NCBI RefSeq assembly: GCF_001519055.1
Contig: NZ_KQ954287.1
Coordinates: 264,820-328,819 of the forward strand
Length of the DNA: 64,000 nt
DNA from: Novosphingobium sp. Fuku2-ISO-50
GTDB lineage: Bacteria > Pseudomonadota > Alphaproteobacteria > Sphingomonadales > Sphingomonadaceae
Direction of reading: 5' to 3'
A model generated the notes under the pieces. That model did not search any database. It saw only the letters and a program-made list of their open reading frames with translations, and was not told the origin of the DNA. The first letter of the stretch is position 1. The number at the start of each line of letters is the position of its first letter. Shown here one piece after another: positions 8,320 to 18,688 of the stretch. Both the position numbers and the translations under genes were made by a program.

Positions 8320-10644
8320 TCAGAAGTTGTAGCGCAGACGGGCACCGTAAGAACCGCGCTCGCCCGGAACGCTCATGCCGATGCCGAGCGCCGACACGTC
8401 AAGCCCCCAGACCTTGTAGTAGGCGCCGGTGATGTTGTTGGCATAGACCGACACTTCGAAGTTCTTCGCCGCCGTCTGCCAGGCGATCCGGGCATTGAGC
8501 GTAGCGATCCCCTTCTGGTAATTGATCGGTTCGTTGAGAACCGTCAGATAGTGACCGCCGACATATTTCGAATCCGCCTGGACCGAAGCATCGCCATCGA
8601 GGAATGCCCAGTGGTAGCGGGCCAGCCCGGTCAGCTGCACCGGCGCCGCATCGGGCAATTTCCGGCTGACGACTTCGCCGTCGGGCAGTGTCACGTCTTT
8701 CACCTCGCTGTGGATCAGCGCGATGTTGGCAGACAGATCAAGACCGCGCATCGGATTGACGCGAAGCTCCGCTTCCCCGCCATAGACAGTCGCATTCTTG
8801 TTGGTGATCGATTGCGACAGGCCCAGAAGCGAAAATGCCTGATAATTCTTGTAGTCGTAGTAATAGACCGATGTGTTGAGAGTGGCCAATTTGCCAAACA
8901 GCCTGGTCTTCATTCCGGTTTCATACGACGTCAGCACTTCCTGCTTGTACGGGAAAGTGCTCGGCGTGATCGGCGGGAACGCGGGCGCCGCCCAGTTGCC
9001 GCCCTTGTGACCGCGCGTATAGCTCAGATAGAGCAGCGTGCCGTCGATCGGACGCCAGTCGAGCTGGGCCTTGGCGGCAACATTGCGGAAGACTTCGCGA
9101 TCCGAATAATCCACCACCGGAACGAACGCCTCGGTATCGCTCCACTGATAATGAAACCGCTTTACATCAGTGGTATAGCGCAGACCGCCGGTGAACGACA
9201 GTTCCGGTGAGAATTGATATTCGCCCTGGGCAAATTCGGCATAGCTGTCGACGTCGACCGTGTAGCGCGGCTCGAAATGGACAGGAATGGTCGACGTGGA
9301 AACGCCGCAAGCCAAACCGCTGCACAGCGGGTTGCCGACAAAGACGCCAAAATCGAGATCGAGCGGCTGCGTATAATAGCCCCGCATATTGAGGTAATAG
9401 AGCCCGGCCACCCATTTCAGCGCGCCATTGGTCCCATTGAGGCGCAGTTCCTGGCTGAACTGCTTGTAGTGACCGTCCGCAGAATAGGTGAAGAAGTTTT
9501 GCGGGCTGGAATCGGTGTCGTATTTTTTCTGATTATCGACCTTGAGATAGTCGGAAATCACCGTCAGCGACGTCGAGCCGAATTGCTGGGTCAGCTTTGC
9601 CTGACCTTTGTAGATATCGCGCAGATAATAGCCGGGATCGTTCGAAGCCACGACCCACGGATTGCTGCTGGCGGGCTTGTACCCGACGAGATTGCACCCG
9701 GCGCACGATGAGATCGTGCCGCCCAGAACAAGGTTCGACCACGTACCGATCTGGTTCGATCCAAGCAATGTGCCAAGCCCGTTGGCCCCGGTCACCGCCG
9801 GTTCGAACGGCCATACGGCACCGGCCTGATCGTCATTGTTGTACGACCCGATCAGATTGAGCTTCGTATCGGGGCCGAGATCGGCCTCGATCTGACCGCG
9901 AACCGCCCAGTTGCGGGTATTGCCGACATCGTGGCGACCGGTGACGATGTTATAATACGGACCATCGCTCGAATTGCGGGTAAAGGCGATGCGCGCGCGA
10001 ATGCCTTCGGCCAGCGGCCCGCTCAGCGCGCCCTGAATATTGTACGTGTTGAAGCGGCCATAGCTCGCTTCCATGTAACCGCTCAGTGTGTCGGTCGGCG
10101 CGGCGCTGATGTAGTGGATCAGGCCCCCGGTCGCGTTGCGCCCGAACAGCGTCCCTTGCGGCCCGCGCAGAACTTCGACGCGCTGAATGTCATACGTCGG
10201 CGTGGCGATCGCCATGCTGCTGCCGACATAGCCTTCATCCCAATAGACCGCGATCGGCGTTTCGAGATGGTCGGCAAAGTCGTTCTGCGACACACCACGA
10301 ATATTGATCTGGGCGACCGAGGGATTGGCGTAGTTGATGTTGAGCGCCGGCGTCATCTTGGCCAGATCGTTGGTCGTGTTGATTCCCAACTGAGCCAGCG
10401 TCGTCGCATTGAACGCCGTTGCCGCGATCCCGACGTTCTGCAGCTTTTCCTGCCGCTTGTTGGCCGTGACGACGATGTCCTGGATCAGCACGCTGCCATT
10501 GTCGGCACTGCCCGTGGCGGCGGAGCCGCTGTTCTGCGGCGCATCGGCGGCAAAGGCCTGGCCCGGCACCATGGCCGCCGCAGCCAAAGCCAGAACCGAC
10601 GCTGCGGAAACCGGCTTGAAGCGCAATGATCTGATTGTTTTCAT
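8320..10644 (-). CDS. TonB-dependent receptor linked to the acyl-CoA block
   Basis: The 774-residue protein has a signal peptide ending MVPGQAFA (about residue 32), a TonB-box-like region DIVVTANKRQEKLQNV, and a plug with MTPALNINYANPSVAQINIR and VEVLRGPQGTLFGRNATGG. The barrel ends YGARLRYNF. The RGPQGTLFGRNATGG type is the broad sphingomonad class often found beside aromatic and polycyclic catabolic genes. The ATG at 10644 has GAGAGG upstream. It starts 53 bp after the SDR stop codon on the same strand, so the two are probably co-transcribed and the receptor may import the substrate of the pathway. Confidence 0.92.
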   Translation of the reverse strand: MKTIRSLRFKPVSAASVLALAAAAMVPGQAFAADAPQNSGSAATGSADNGSVLIQDIVVTANKRQEKLQNVGIAATAFNATTLAQLGINTTNDLAKMTPALNINYANPSVAQINIRGVSQNDFADHLETPIAVYWDEGYVGSSMAIATPTYDIQRVEVLRGPQGTLFGRNATGGLIHYISAAPTDTLSGYMEASYGRFNTYNIQGALSGPLAEGIRARIAFTRNSSDGPYYNIVTGRHDVGNTRNWAVRGQIEADLGPDTKLNLIGSYNNDDQAGAVWPFEPAVTGANGLGTLLGSNQIGTWSNLVLGGTISSCAGCNLVGYKPASSNPWVVASNDPGYYLRDIYKGQAKLTQQFGSTSLTVISDYLKVDNQKKYDTDSSPQNFFTYSADGHYKQFSQELRLNGTNGALKWVAGLYYLNMRGYYTQPLDLDFGVFVGNPLCSGLACGVSTSTIPVHFEPRYTVDVDSYAEFAQGEYQFSPELSFTGGLRYTTDVKRFHYQWSDTEAFVPVVDYSDREVFRNVAAKAQLDWRPIDGTLLYLSYTRGHKGGNWAAPAFPPITPSTFPYKQEVLTSYETGMKTRLFGKLATLNTSVYYYDYKNYQAFSLLGLSQSITNKNATVYGGEAELRVNPMRGLDLSANIALIHSEVKDVTLPDGEVVSRKLPDAAPVQLTGLARYHWAFLDGDASVQADSKYVGGHYLTVLNEPINYQKGIATLNARIAWQTAAKNFEVSVYANNITGAYYKVWGLDVSALGIGMSVPGERGSYGARLRYNF

Positions 10645-10697
10645 GATTTTCCCTCTCTGTACGTCACGATTTTTCGAAAATACGCGTGAAACCCGGT

Positions 10698-11477
10698 TCA
10701 AACCGCGACCGTGCCGCCATCGACGACCAGGCAATGGCCGGTGATGTGCCGTCCCGCTTCGCTGAGCAGGAGAACCGCCGGTCCCTTGAGATCGTCCGGG
10801 CCGCCGACGCGACCAAGCGGAATGCCGGGCAGCAATGTGGCACCGACCTTGTCGATGAATTCCTGCGCCATCTCCGATGGAAAAAAGCCCGGACACAGCG
10901 CGTTGACATTGATGTTGTAGGCGCCCCATTCGGCAGCGAGCGCGCGCGTATAGTTGACCAGCGCGCCTTTCGAGGCATTATAGGCAATGATCTTCATGCC
11001 AAGATCGGGACGATTGCCGTAAAGCCCGCCGATCGAGGCGATATTGAGCACTTTGCCGGCCCGGCGCGGAATGAAGTGGGCCTTGCCGACTGCGCGCGTC
11101 AGCAAAAAGGGCGCGGTCATGTTCAGCGACATGACTTCGGTCCAGGCCTCGAGCGAGAAGTCTTCGGCGGGCGCATAACGGCTCATGCCCGCATTGTTGA
11201 CCAGCAGATCGATCGACCCGAACTTGCCCGCAGCGTCAGCCACCAGATCGTCGATCGCGCCAAGATCCTGCAAATCCGCCGCGATCGTCGCGACAGTGCC
11301 GCCCGTCGCTTCGAGCGACGCGCGGGCCGAAGCGAGCTCTGCCTCCTTGCGCGCGACCAGCACGACTTGGCCGCCGAATTCGCAAATCGCTTCGGCAATC
11401 TGCAAGCCAAGACCGCGCGAACCGCCTGTGACCAGTGCGGTCTTTCCCTGCAGATCGAATCTCGATCGCGCCACCAT
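10698..11477 (-). CDS. Short-chain dehydrogenase/reductase
   Basis: The 259-residue classical SDR has the cofactor motif TGGSRGLG near residues 18-25, LVNNAG, a catalytic Ser in NIASIGG and Tyr/Lys in AYNASKGAL; it ends GHCLVVDGG. The basic residue after the glycine motif leaves NADP(H) possible. Length and motifs fit gluconate 5-dehydrogenase-like or 3-hydroxyacyl-CoA dehydrogenase SDRs. It lies in a leftward series after ligase and ACAD genes and before a TonB receptor, so a beta-oxidation or hydroxysteroid-type oxidation is plausible. AGGAGAGG precedes the ATG. Confidence 0.9.
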   Translation of the reverse strand: MVARSRFDLQGKTALVTGGSRGLGLQIAEAICEFGGQVVLVARKEAELASARASLEATGGTVATIAADLQDLGAIDDLVADAAGKFGSIDLLVNNAGMSRYAPAEDFSLEAWTEVMSLNMTAPFLLTRAVGKAHFIPRRAGKVLNIASIGGLYGNRPDLGMKIIAYNASKGALVNYTRALAAEWGAYNINVNALCPGFFPSEMAQEFIDKVGATLLPGIPLGRVGGPDDLKGPAVLLLSEAGRHITGHCLVVDGGTVAV

Positions 11478-11506
11478 GTGTCCTCTCCTGATTATTTTTT
11501 CTAATG

Positions 11507-11537
11507 TTTATAGCTTGTTATGCGAATCCTTGATCAA
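11507..11537 (-). promoter_or_regulatory. Possible sigma-70-type promoter for the SDR and TonB genes
   Basis: On the minus strand TTGATC (11537-11532) and TATAAA (11512-11507) are 19 bases apart in an unusually AT-rich 100-bp stretch just before the SDR start. The spacing is 2 bases longer than ideal, so this is tentative. Confidence 0.3.
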
Positions 11538-11584
11538 CTCGCTCCGGACAGCGGGGCGGCGACAATCGCGGCTTCGGCCATGAT

Positions 11585-13375
<1,791 letters not shown>

Positions 13376-13392
13376 GGTGCATCCCCCGCGGC

Positions 13393-13419
13393 GCCCGGCG
13401 CGAATATTCCATTCCTGCC
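13393..13419. repeat. Dispersed repeat, copy downstream of the acyl-CoA ligase
   Basis: GCCCGGCGCGAATATTCC followed by ATTCC matches, in inverted orientation, the sequence at about 15373-15400 upstream of the same ligase gene: 23 bp identical, then one mismatch and three more matches. It occupies the short gap between ligase stop and ACAD start. Confidence 0.5.
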
Positions 13420-13420
13420 T

Positions 13421-15085
13421 TCATGCCCGCACCGCCCCGACGATGTCGCCCCGCAGATCCTTGCGCAGGATCTTGCCGCTGGGCGTCTTGGGCAATTCGC
13501 CGACGATCAACATTTCGCGCGGCAGCTTGTAGGCGGCCAGCCGATCGCGACACCAGGCCTGCATCGCTGCGCCATCGAGGGCTTGCCCGTCGCGCAGCGA
13601 AACCACCGCGCGCACCGTTTCGCCGCGATAGGCATCGACCACGCCGACCACGGCGGCCTCGCGGATCGCGGGATGGCCGTAAAGCACGTCTTCGACTTCG
13701 CGCGGCCAGACTTTGTAGCCCGCTGCGTTGATCATGTCCTTTTTGCGATCGACGACATAGACCCAGCCTTGCGCATCGACAAAGCCGATGTCGCCGGTGC
13801 GAAAGCCGTCGGCGCGCATGGCTTCGGCGCTTTCTTCGGGACGCTGCCAATAGCCCGATGCGACTGTCGGGCCGGAAATGACGATCTCGCCGATTTCGCC
13901 GATGGCGACCGGATGCCCGTCGTCGTCGGCGATCCAGGCATGCGTCTCGCTGACCGGCACACCGACGGCCAATGTACCGCTGGCCGGATCGACCGGCGCC
14001 TCGCGCCCGGCGGGCACGGCAATGACTCCGGCGCTGGTCTCGGTCAGACCATAGCCATTGTGCATATAGAGCCCGGTCAGTTCCTTGAACGAGGCGACCA
14101 GCGCGGGCGGGACCGCCGCACCGCCCGAAACGATGGTGTGAAACGAAGCGAAATGATCGCGCGTCACGCCCGGCACATTGGTCAGCGCGACATAAGCGGT
14201 CATCGCCCCGATGGTGAAGCCGGGGCGATATTCGGCAATCGCATCGAGCACGACGCCCGGTTCGAACCGCCAGGTCAGCACCAGCGGCAGCCGCGCGGCA
14301 ATCGCCACCGCAATATGCCCGACCAGCCCCGTCACGTGAAAGAACGGCGCCATGGCCAGCACCGCGCCGGGCTCTTTGTCGAGATCGTACCAATGCATGA
14401 TGATGCGCGCATTCGTCGCAAGGTTGCGATGAGTCAGCATCGCGCCCTTGGGCTTGCCCGTAGTGCCGGAAGTATAGACCAGCAGCGCAACCGCATCCGC
14501 ATCGCTCACGCCGGGCAGACCGCCAGGACCGACCGGCGTTTCAGCCAGCGCATCGAACGTGTCGGCAGAAACATCGGGCGCAGGCTGCGGGATGACGCGG
14601 CGATCGTTGCGCGCCTGCATGCGGTCGGCGCCGACGACGATCAGACGCGGCGCGACAGCATCCAACGCATCCGCAGCAGCCCTGACGATCGGCACCAGCG
14701 CATCGAGCACGACGACGCTATGCGGCGTCGCATCGGCCAGAATGCCTTCCACCTCGCGCTCGCGGTTCATCGGGTTGATCGTCACGGCCATGCCGCCGGC
14801 TTTCCAGGCGGCGAGCATGGCGATCACGAATTGCGGCATGTTCTGAAGCATGAGCGCAAGCCGATCGCCCGGCGCAAAGCCGTCGGCGATCAGCGCAGCG
14901 GCCAGACCGTCGCTCAGCCGGTCGAGATCGGCATAGGAAAGCGTCGTATCGAAATACTGGATAGCAGGGCGATCACCGGCAAGGGCAACGGCGCTGCGAA
15001 ACACGTCAAGCATCGTGCCATCAGCGCCTTCAAGCCGAGCTTTGGCGCTTTTGGTGTAATGCCGATGCCAAACCGCTTCGTCCAC
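13421..15085 (-). CDS. AMP-forming acyl-CoA ligase (long-chain fatty acid/aromatic acid type)
   Basis: The 554-residue adenylate-forming enzyme has the ATP-binding motif YTSGTTGKPKG at about 204-214, the NGYGLTETSA motif, TGDIGFVDAQGWVYVVDRKKD hinge region and the C-terminal catalytic lysine in PKTPSGKILRKDL. It converts a carboxylic acid, ATP and CoA to the acyl-CoA. The GTG start at 15085 is chosen because CGGGAGGGGATT lies just upstream and the protein start (VDEAVWHRHY) then fits the family. Its promoter region carries two separate candidate operators, one shared with the TetR locus and one shared with the AraC locus. Confidence 0.9.
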   Translation of the reverse strand: MDEAVWHRHYTKSAKARLEGADGTMLDVFRSAVALAGDRPAIQYFDTTLSYADLDRLSDGLAAALIADGFAPGDRLALMLQNMPQFVIAMLAAWKAGGMAVTINPMNREREVEGILADATPHSVVVLDALVPIVRAAADALDAVAPRLIVVGADRMQARNDRRVIPQPAPDVSADTFDALAETPVGPGGLPGVSDADAVALLVYTSGTTGKPKGAMLTHRNLATNARIIMHWYDLDKEPGAVLAMAPFFHVTGLVGHIAVAIAARLPLVLTWRFEPGVVLDAIAEYRPGFTIGAMTAYVALTNVPGVTRDHFASFHTIVSGGAAVPPALVASFKELTGLYMHNGYGLTETSAGVIAVPAGREAPVDPASGTLAVGVPVSETHAWIADDDGHPVAIGEIGEIVISGPTVASGYWQRPEESAEAMRADGFRTGDIGFVDAQGWVYVVDRKKDMINAAGYKVWPREVEDVLYGHPAIREAAVVGVVDAYRGETVRAVVSLRDGQALDGAAMQAWCRDRLAAYKLPREMLIVGELPKTPSGKILRKDLRGDIVGAVRA

Positions 15086-15230
15086 AATCCCCTCCCGAGA
15101 CCAATTGCCTGTATGCGTCTGGATTTTTTGACTTCGTTGGCAGGGGCGCGAAACGGACGAGGCCCGATCGGGGATCATCCGCTATCGTTCGCGCCCGTCA
15201 AACCGACGAAGCATCTTTCCAATTCGCTGG

Positions 15231-15254
15231 CGTATGGATACGCATGCGTATGGT
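15231..15254. promoter_or_regulatory. CGTAT/ATACG operator, copy 2 (acyl-CoA ligase promoter)
   Basis: CGTATGGATACG is followed by CATGCGTATGGT; it includes the perfect palindrome TACGCATGCGTA (15239-15250). It matches copy 1 (7469-7492) at 21 of 24 positions and lies about 146 bp upstream of the ligase start. It is the likely second target of the TetR regulator at 7605-8261. Confidence 0.55.
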
Positions 15255-15336
15255 GCGTGTCAAGGTGAGCCCGAGACGGCGCAACCTCCCTCGAACACGA
15301 TCATAGCACGACGCTTCCCGGCGCTGTTTGCGCCGG

Positions 15337-15368
15337 GGGAAGCGATCCTTTGCGGGGCGGGAATGGAA
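15337..15368 (-). promoter_or_regulatory. GC-rich site shared with the araC promoter, copy at the ligase
   Basis: Read on the minus strand, the core TCCCGCCCCGCAAA and its flanks match 16378-16409 at 27 of 32 positions. Sharing between the promoters on the two sides of an araC-type gene suggests an operator for that regulator, but a dispersed repeat is an alternative. Confidence 0.45.
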
Positions 15369-15386
15369 TCGGGGCGGGAATGGAAT
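15353..15386. repeat. Exact 17-bp tandem duplication
   Basis: CGGGGCGGGAATGGAAT occurs twice without spacer (15353-15369 and 15370-15386). AraC/XylS proteins often bind direct repeats, so it may be functional, or a slippage product. Confidence 0.6.
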
Positions 15387-15400
15387 ATTCGCGCCGGGCC
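15373..15400. repeat. Dispersed repeat, copy upstream of the acyl-CoA ligase
   Basis: On the minus strand this reads GCCCGGCGCGAATATTCC then ATTCCCGCC, the inverted counterpart of 13393-13419. The two copies flank the ligase gene about 2 kb apart. Confidence 0.5.
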
Positions 15401-15411
15401 GTTACACGCTG

Positions 15412-16374
15412 TCAGTGCAGCAGCGTATCAGCCCCGGAAAACAGCAATCGCGGCGAGCATCCGAAATGCGCCTTGAACGCCCGATTGAAGCTGGAAATAT
15501 TGGAAAATCCGAAGCGATAGGCGATCTCGTGAATCGGCACCGAGCCAAGGCCGCACCGCTCGATTTCCATCCGGCAGCGCTCCAGGCGCCGCTGCAGCAC
15601 CCAGCGCATGACCGACAGCCCTTCGGCCGCAAAGATCTGCGACAGATAGCGCCGACCGATACCGATGCCATGGGCGATCGCTTCGGGATTGAGCGCTTCA
15701 TCGCCGAGGTGTTGCTCGATGAAATCCATCGCCCGCCCGAGAATCTTGCGACGATAAGCGGTCGATTGCGAATGGTCGCCCGGCTGGGTGGAATTGACCA
15801 GTTCGCCGACAAACCCCAGAATCGATTGCCCGACCAGCCGCGCGGCGCGATCGCCAAGATCGTCCGATGTCCGCGACGACACCAGCATCAACTCGGTCGC
15901 GGCAACGCCGATCCCGCGCGACACATCGATCGTCCGCCCGACGACATCTTTCATCCCCGCGACATGCGACAACAGCAACGCGGCGGGAATCCGCAACCAC
16001 AGCGCATCGAGCGTGTCCGACATCTCGATGACATATTCCTCATCGGTCGTGACAAAGCCGAGATCGCCGCATTTGAGCAGGCAGCTGCGGCCAAGATGCT
16101 GAATCCTGAGCTGTCCCTGAAGCGGGGCGCAGGCGAAGAAATAGGACGAATCGCCATCGGTCATGTGCCGCTGCAACCGGCGCGACACGCAATTGCGCGA
16201 GATATGGCTCGACCGGATCAGCGACAGCTCGCCCATCGGCGAAACCAGAAAGCGGCTGTTGATCCGCTCGGCGCTGTCCACCTCCAGATTGATAAACAAC
16301 CGGCTGATCGTTTCCGGCGCGTAAGTGGGCATCTCGACCACCGATGGCCGACGCGCCCCGGGCTCTGCGTGCAT
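15412..16374 (-). CDS. AraC/XylS-family transcriptional regulator
   Basis: The 320-residue protein has an N-terminal sensor region of the AraC-binding-like type (SRNCVSRRLQRHMTDGDSSY, LKCGDLGFVTTDEEYVIEMS) and a C-terminal double helix-turn-helix at about 225-315 (LNPEAIAHGIGIGRRYLSQI; IHEIAYRFGFSNISSFNRAFKAHFG). The ATG at 16374 is chosen because GGCGGGAG lies 8 bases upstream; in-frame GTG and TTG codons further upstream are possible. It is divergent from the six-gene acyl-CoA operon and lies upstream of the ligase block on the same strand. The GC-rich 32-bp site is present at both promoters, so it probably controls both. Confidence 0.9.
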   Translation of the reverse strand: MHAEPGARRPSVVEMPTYAPETISRLFINLEVDSAERINSRFLVSPMGELSLIRSSHISRNCVSRRLQRHMTDGDSSYFFACAPLQGQLRIQHLGRSCLLKCGDLGFVTTDEEYVIEMSDTLDALWLRIPAALLLSHVAGMKDVVGRTIDVSRGIGVAATELMLVSSRTSDDLGDRAARLVGQSILGFVGELVNSTQPGDHSQSTAYRRKILGRAMDFIEQHLGDEALNPEAIAHGIGIGRRYLSQIFAAEGLSVMRWVLQRRLERCRMEIERCGLGSVPIHEIAYRFGFSNISSFNRAFKAHFGCSPRLLFSGADTLLH

Positions 16375-16377
16375 CAC

Positions 16378-16409
16378 ATCCACTCCCGCCCCGCAAAATA
16401 TCCCTTCCC
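16378..16409 (+). promoter_or_regulatory. GC-rich site shared with the ligase promoter, copy at araC
   Basis: It contains TCCCGCCCCGCAAA and agrees with 15337-15368 at 27 of 32 positions. It lies directly upstream of the araC start and includes the araC ribosome site on the opposite strand, so binding there would suit autoregulation. Confidence 0.45.
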
Positions 16410-16433
16410 GTGGCGTAAACCGCCATGGCCGGC

Positions 16434-16474
16434 CTTCTGCTAGTTTCGCTTCCAACGGGGCTGCCTAGCAGAAG
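16434..16474. promoter_or_regulatory. Inverted repeat in the araC / acyl-CoA operon intergenic region
   Basis: CTTCTGCTAG (16434-16443) and CTAGCAGAAG (16465-16474) are perfect inverted 10-bp arms with 21 bases between. The arm centres are 31 bp apart, about three helical turns, which suits a dimeric regulator or a looped site. Confidence 0.4.
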
Positions 16475-16527
16475 CCGCCCCACGATAGAAGCGCCGCAAT
16501 GCTGCGCAACATGGAGGGGACGAGAAA

Positions 16528-17826
16528 GTGCCGGTTCAAGAGGCGATTGCTGTCGAACAGCCCACTCACGGAATTTTTTCCTGGCCCGAACAGCCGCGCG
16601 TAAAGCTCGGCCGGACCGGCGCCGAGCCCGAATTGTCCGAGACCGAACAACAGTTTCAGGACATGGCGCATGGCTTTGCGCGCGATGTGCTGCGTCCGAT
16701 CGGGCGCCAGCTCGATCGCATGACGCCCGAACAGGTCATCGCGCCGGATTCGCCCTATTGGGTGATGCGCAGCAAATACAACGAATTGCAGATCAATCCG
16801 CTGACCCTCTCGGAGCTGAGCCCCAAAGAGATCGCGCGGATCAATCCGATCATCAACGAGGAATTCGGCTGGGGCGACGGCGGGCTTGCCGTCTCGCTCG
16901 GGTCGGGGCAGTTGCCCGCGATGTTGTCGCTGATGTTCGGCAAGGCCTACTTGCTCGACCGGTTTTCGGTCGAACAAGTCGGATGCTGGGCGATCACCGA
17001 GCCCGACCACGGCACCGACGCGCTCGATCCCTCGCGCCAGATCTTTCACCCCGGCGGCGCCTATGGAAAGCCGAACTGCGTCGCCCGCTTCGAAGGCGAC
17101 AAAGTGGTGATCAACGGCCAGAAATCGGCCTGGGTGTCGAATGGCCCGATCGCCGAAGTCTGCGTGCTCTATTGCTCGGCCGATACCGGCGCCGGCCCCG
17201 ATCCGCAGCGCGGCGCGGTGATTCTGGTTCCGCTCAATCTGAAAGGCGTCGGCAAGGGCAAGCCGCTCGACAAGCTCGGTCAACGCGGGCTGCCGCAGGG
17301 CGAGCTGTTTTTCGACAATGTCGAACTGCCGCTCGATCACGTGCTTGTCGGGCCCGACCATTTTCAGCGCGCGGTCTATGCCGTGCATACCGAGGCCAAT
17401 ATGGCGATGGGCGCGGTGTGGACCGGCACCGCACGGTCGGCGTTCGACATCGCCTGGGACTATGCCCATAGCCGCAAGCAGGGCGGGGTGCCGATCTATC
17501 GCCATCAGTCGGTCGCACACCGGCTGTTCCACATGTATCGCCGCGTCGAAGCCGCGCGGGCGCTGGTCCGCCGGGTGACCGAATTCAACACCCTGGCCGA
17601 ACTGCCCGCGCTGCAAAGCGCGATGGCCTGCAAAGTCACCTGCACCCAGGCCGCGTTCGACAACGCATCGGACGCGATCCAGTTGCTCGGCGGCAACGGC
17701 GTGACGCGCGAATACCCGGTCGAAAAGATCTTTCGCGATGCGCGTGCGGCGATGATCGAGGACGGCTGCAACGAGATCCTCGCCATCAAAGGGGGCACCA
17801 TCATGATGGACCCCGACCTGCTTTGA
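16528..17826 (+). CDS. Acyl-CoA dehydrogenase family protein
   Basis: The 432-residue protein follows the ACAD pattern: an N-terminal helical part (LSETEQQFQDMAHGFARDVL), the flavin site CWAITEPDHGTDALDPSR, INGQKSAWVSNGPIAEVCVL, and a C-terminal helical domain with IQLLGGNGVTREYPVEKIFRD. The usual IYEGT base segment reads MIEDGCNEILAIKGG, so the glutamate is kept but its neighbours differ; the substrate may be unusual. The GTG start at 16528 has GGAGGGGACGAG upstream. It is the first gene of a rightward operon of six and is divergent from the AraC regulator. Confidence 0.88.
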   Translation: MPVQEAIAVEQPTHGIFSWPEQPRVKLGRTGAEPELSETEQQFQDMAHGFARDVLRPIGRQLDRMTPEQVIAPDSPYWVMRSKYNELQINPLTLSELSPKEIARINPIINEEFGWGDGGLAVSLGSGQLPAMLSLMFGKAYLLDRFSVEQVGCWAITEPDHGTDALDPSRQIFHPGGAYGKPNCVARFEGDKVVINGQKSAWVSNGPIAEVCVLYCSADTGAGPDPQRGAVILVPLNLKGVGKGKPLDKLGQRGLPQGELFFDNVELPLDHVLVGPDHFQRAVYAVHTEANMAMGAVWTGTARSAFDIAWDYAHSRKQGGVPIYRHQSVAHRLFHMYRRVEAARALVRRVTEFNTLAELPALQSAMACKVTCTQAAFDNASDAIQLLGGNGVTREYPVEKIFRDARAAMIEDGCNEILAIKGGTIMMDPDLL

Positions 17827-17846
17827 GCGCGGGGCGAACGGACACC

Positions 17847-18593
17847 ATGCGCTTTTCAGGAAAAATTGCGCTGGTCACCGGCGCGGCGGCAGGTGTCGGC
17901 CGCGCGGTGGCAGAGCGGCTCGCCGCCGAAGGCGCTTCGCTCATGCTGCTCGATTGCGACGAGGCGGGCGTTGTCGCGCTGGCCGGGGCGCTTCGCGCGC
18001 AAGGGCATGGCACGATGACGCGCGCGCTCGATGTCGCCGATCCGGTCGCCTTTGCCGAGGCGGTGGCGGCCTGTGTCGACCGCTTCGGCCGGCTCGACCT
18101 TGCCGTCAACAATGCCGGGATCAACGGCGGGGCGATGATGCCGTTGTGGGAAATGGGCGATGAGCAGTGGCACCGGACCATCGCCGTCAATCTCGACAGC
18201 GTGTTTTATGGCCTGCGCGCGCAGATGGCAGCCATGCTCGGTCACGGCGGGGCGATCGTCAACATGGGCTCGATCATGGGGCAGGTCGGGATGGCGGGAA
18301 TCGCGCATTACACCACGTCGAAACACGGCCTTGTCGGCCTGACGCGGGTCGCCGCAATCGATGGCGGGCCCCACGCGATCCGGGTCAATGCCGTGGCGCC
18401 GACGTTCCTGCCCACCGCCTTGATGGACGACGTGCCCGAAGAGGTTTGGGCACAACTGCTTCAGGGCCATCCGCTGCCGCGCCTGCCCTCGGTCGACGAA
18501 GTCGCCGCGCTGACCTGCTTTCTCCTTTCGGATGATGCGCGCGCGATCACCGGCTCGATCCAGATGATCGATGCAGGCTGGACCGCGCAATAG
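17847..18593 (+). CDS. Short-chain dehydrogenase/reductase
   Basis: The 248-residue classical SDR has TGAAAGVG near residues 11-18, an acidic residue after the second strand (LLDCDE) favouring NAD, LAVNNAGIN, a catalytic Ser in NMGSIMGQ, Tyr/Lys in HYTTSKHGL, and GSIQMIDAGW at the end. It lies 20 bp after the ACAD stop codon; a TTG overlapping that stop is an alternative start. A 3-hydroxyacyl-CoA or secondary alcohol substrate is likely from context. Confidence 0.88.
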   Translation: MRFSGKIALVTGAAAGVGRAVAERLAAEGASLMLLDCDEAGVVALAGALRAQGHGTMTRALDVADPVAFAEAVAACVDRFGRLDLAVNNAGINGGAMMPLWEMGDEQWHRTIAVNLDSVFYGLRAQMAAMLGHGGAIVNMGSIMGQVGMAGIAHYTTSKHGLVGLTRVAAIDGGPHAIRVNAVAPTFLPTALMDDVPEEVWAQLLQGHPLPRLPSVDEVAALTCFLLSDDARAITGSIQMIDAGWTAQ

Positions 18594-18688
18594 AAAAGGC
18601 GCCCTTCGATGCGTGAAGACGCGGCCTCCGGCGCCGCGACGCGCTGGTTTTCCCACCATCTTTGCCCGACAGGCAGGAGCGACCAATC

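Larger units (their letters stand above)
15086..15411. other. 326-bp regulatory region between AraC and ligase genes
   Basis: No gene is seen here. The stretch holds the ligase promoter side, the CGTAT/ATACG motif (15231-15254), the GC-rich motif shared with the araC promoter (15337-15368), an exact 17-bp tandem duplication (15353-15386) and the second copy of a dispersed repeat (15373-15400). Confidence 0.6.
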
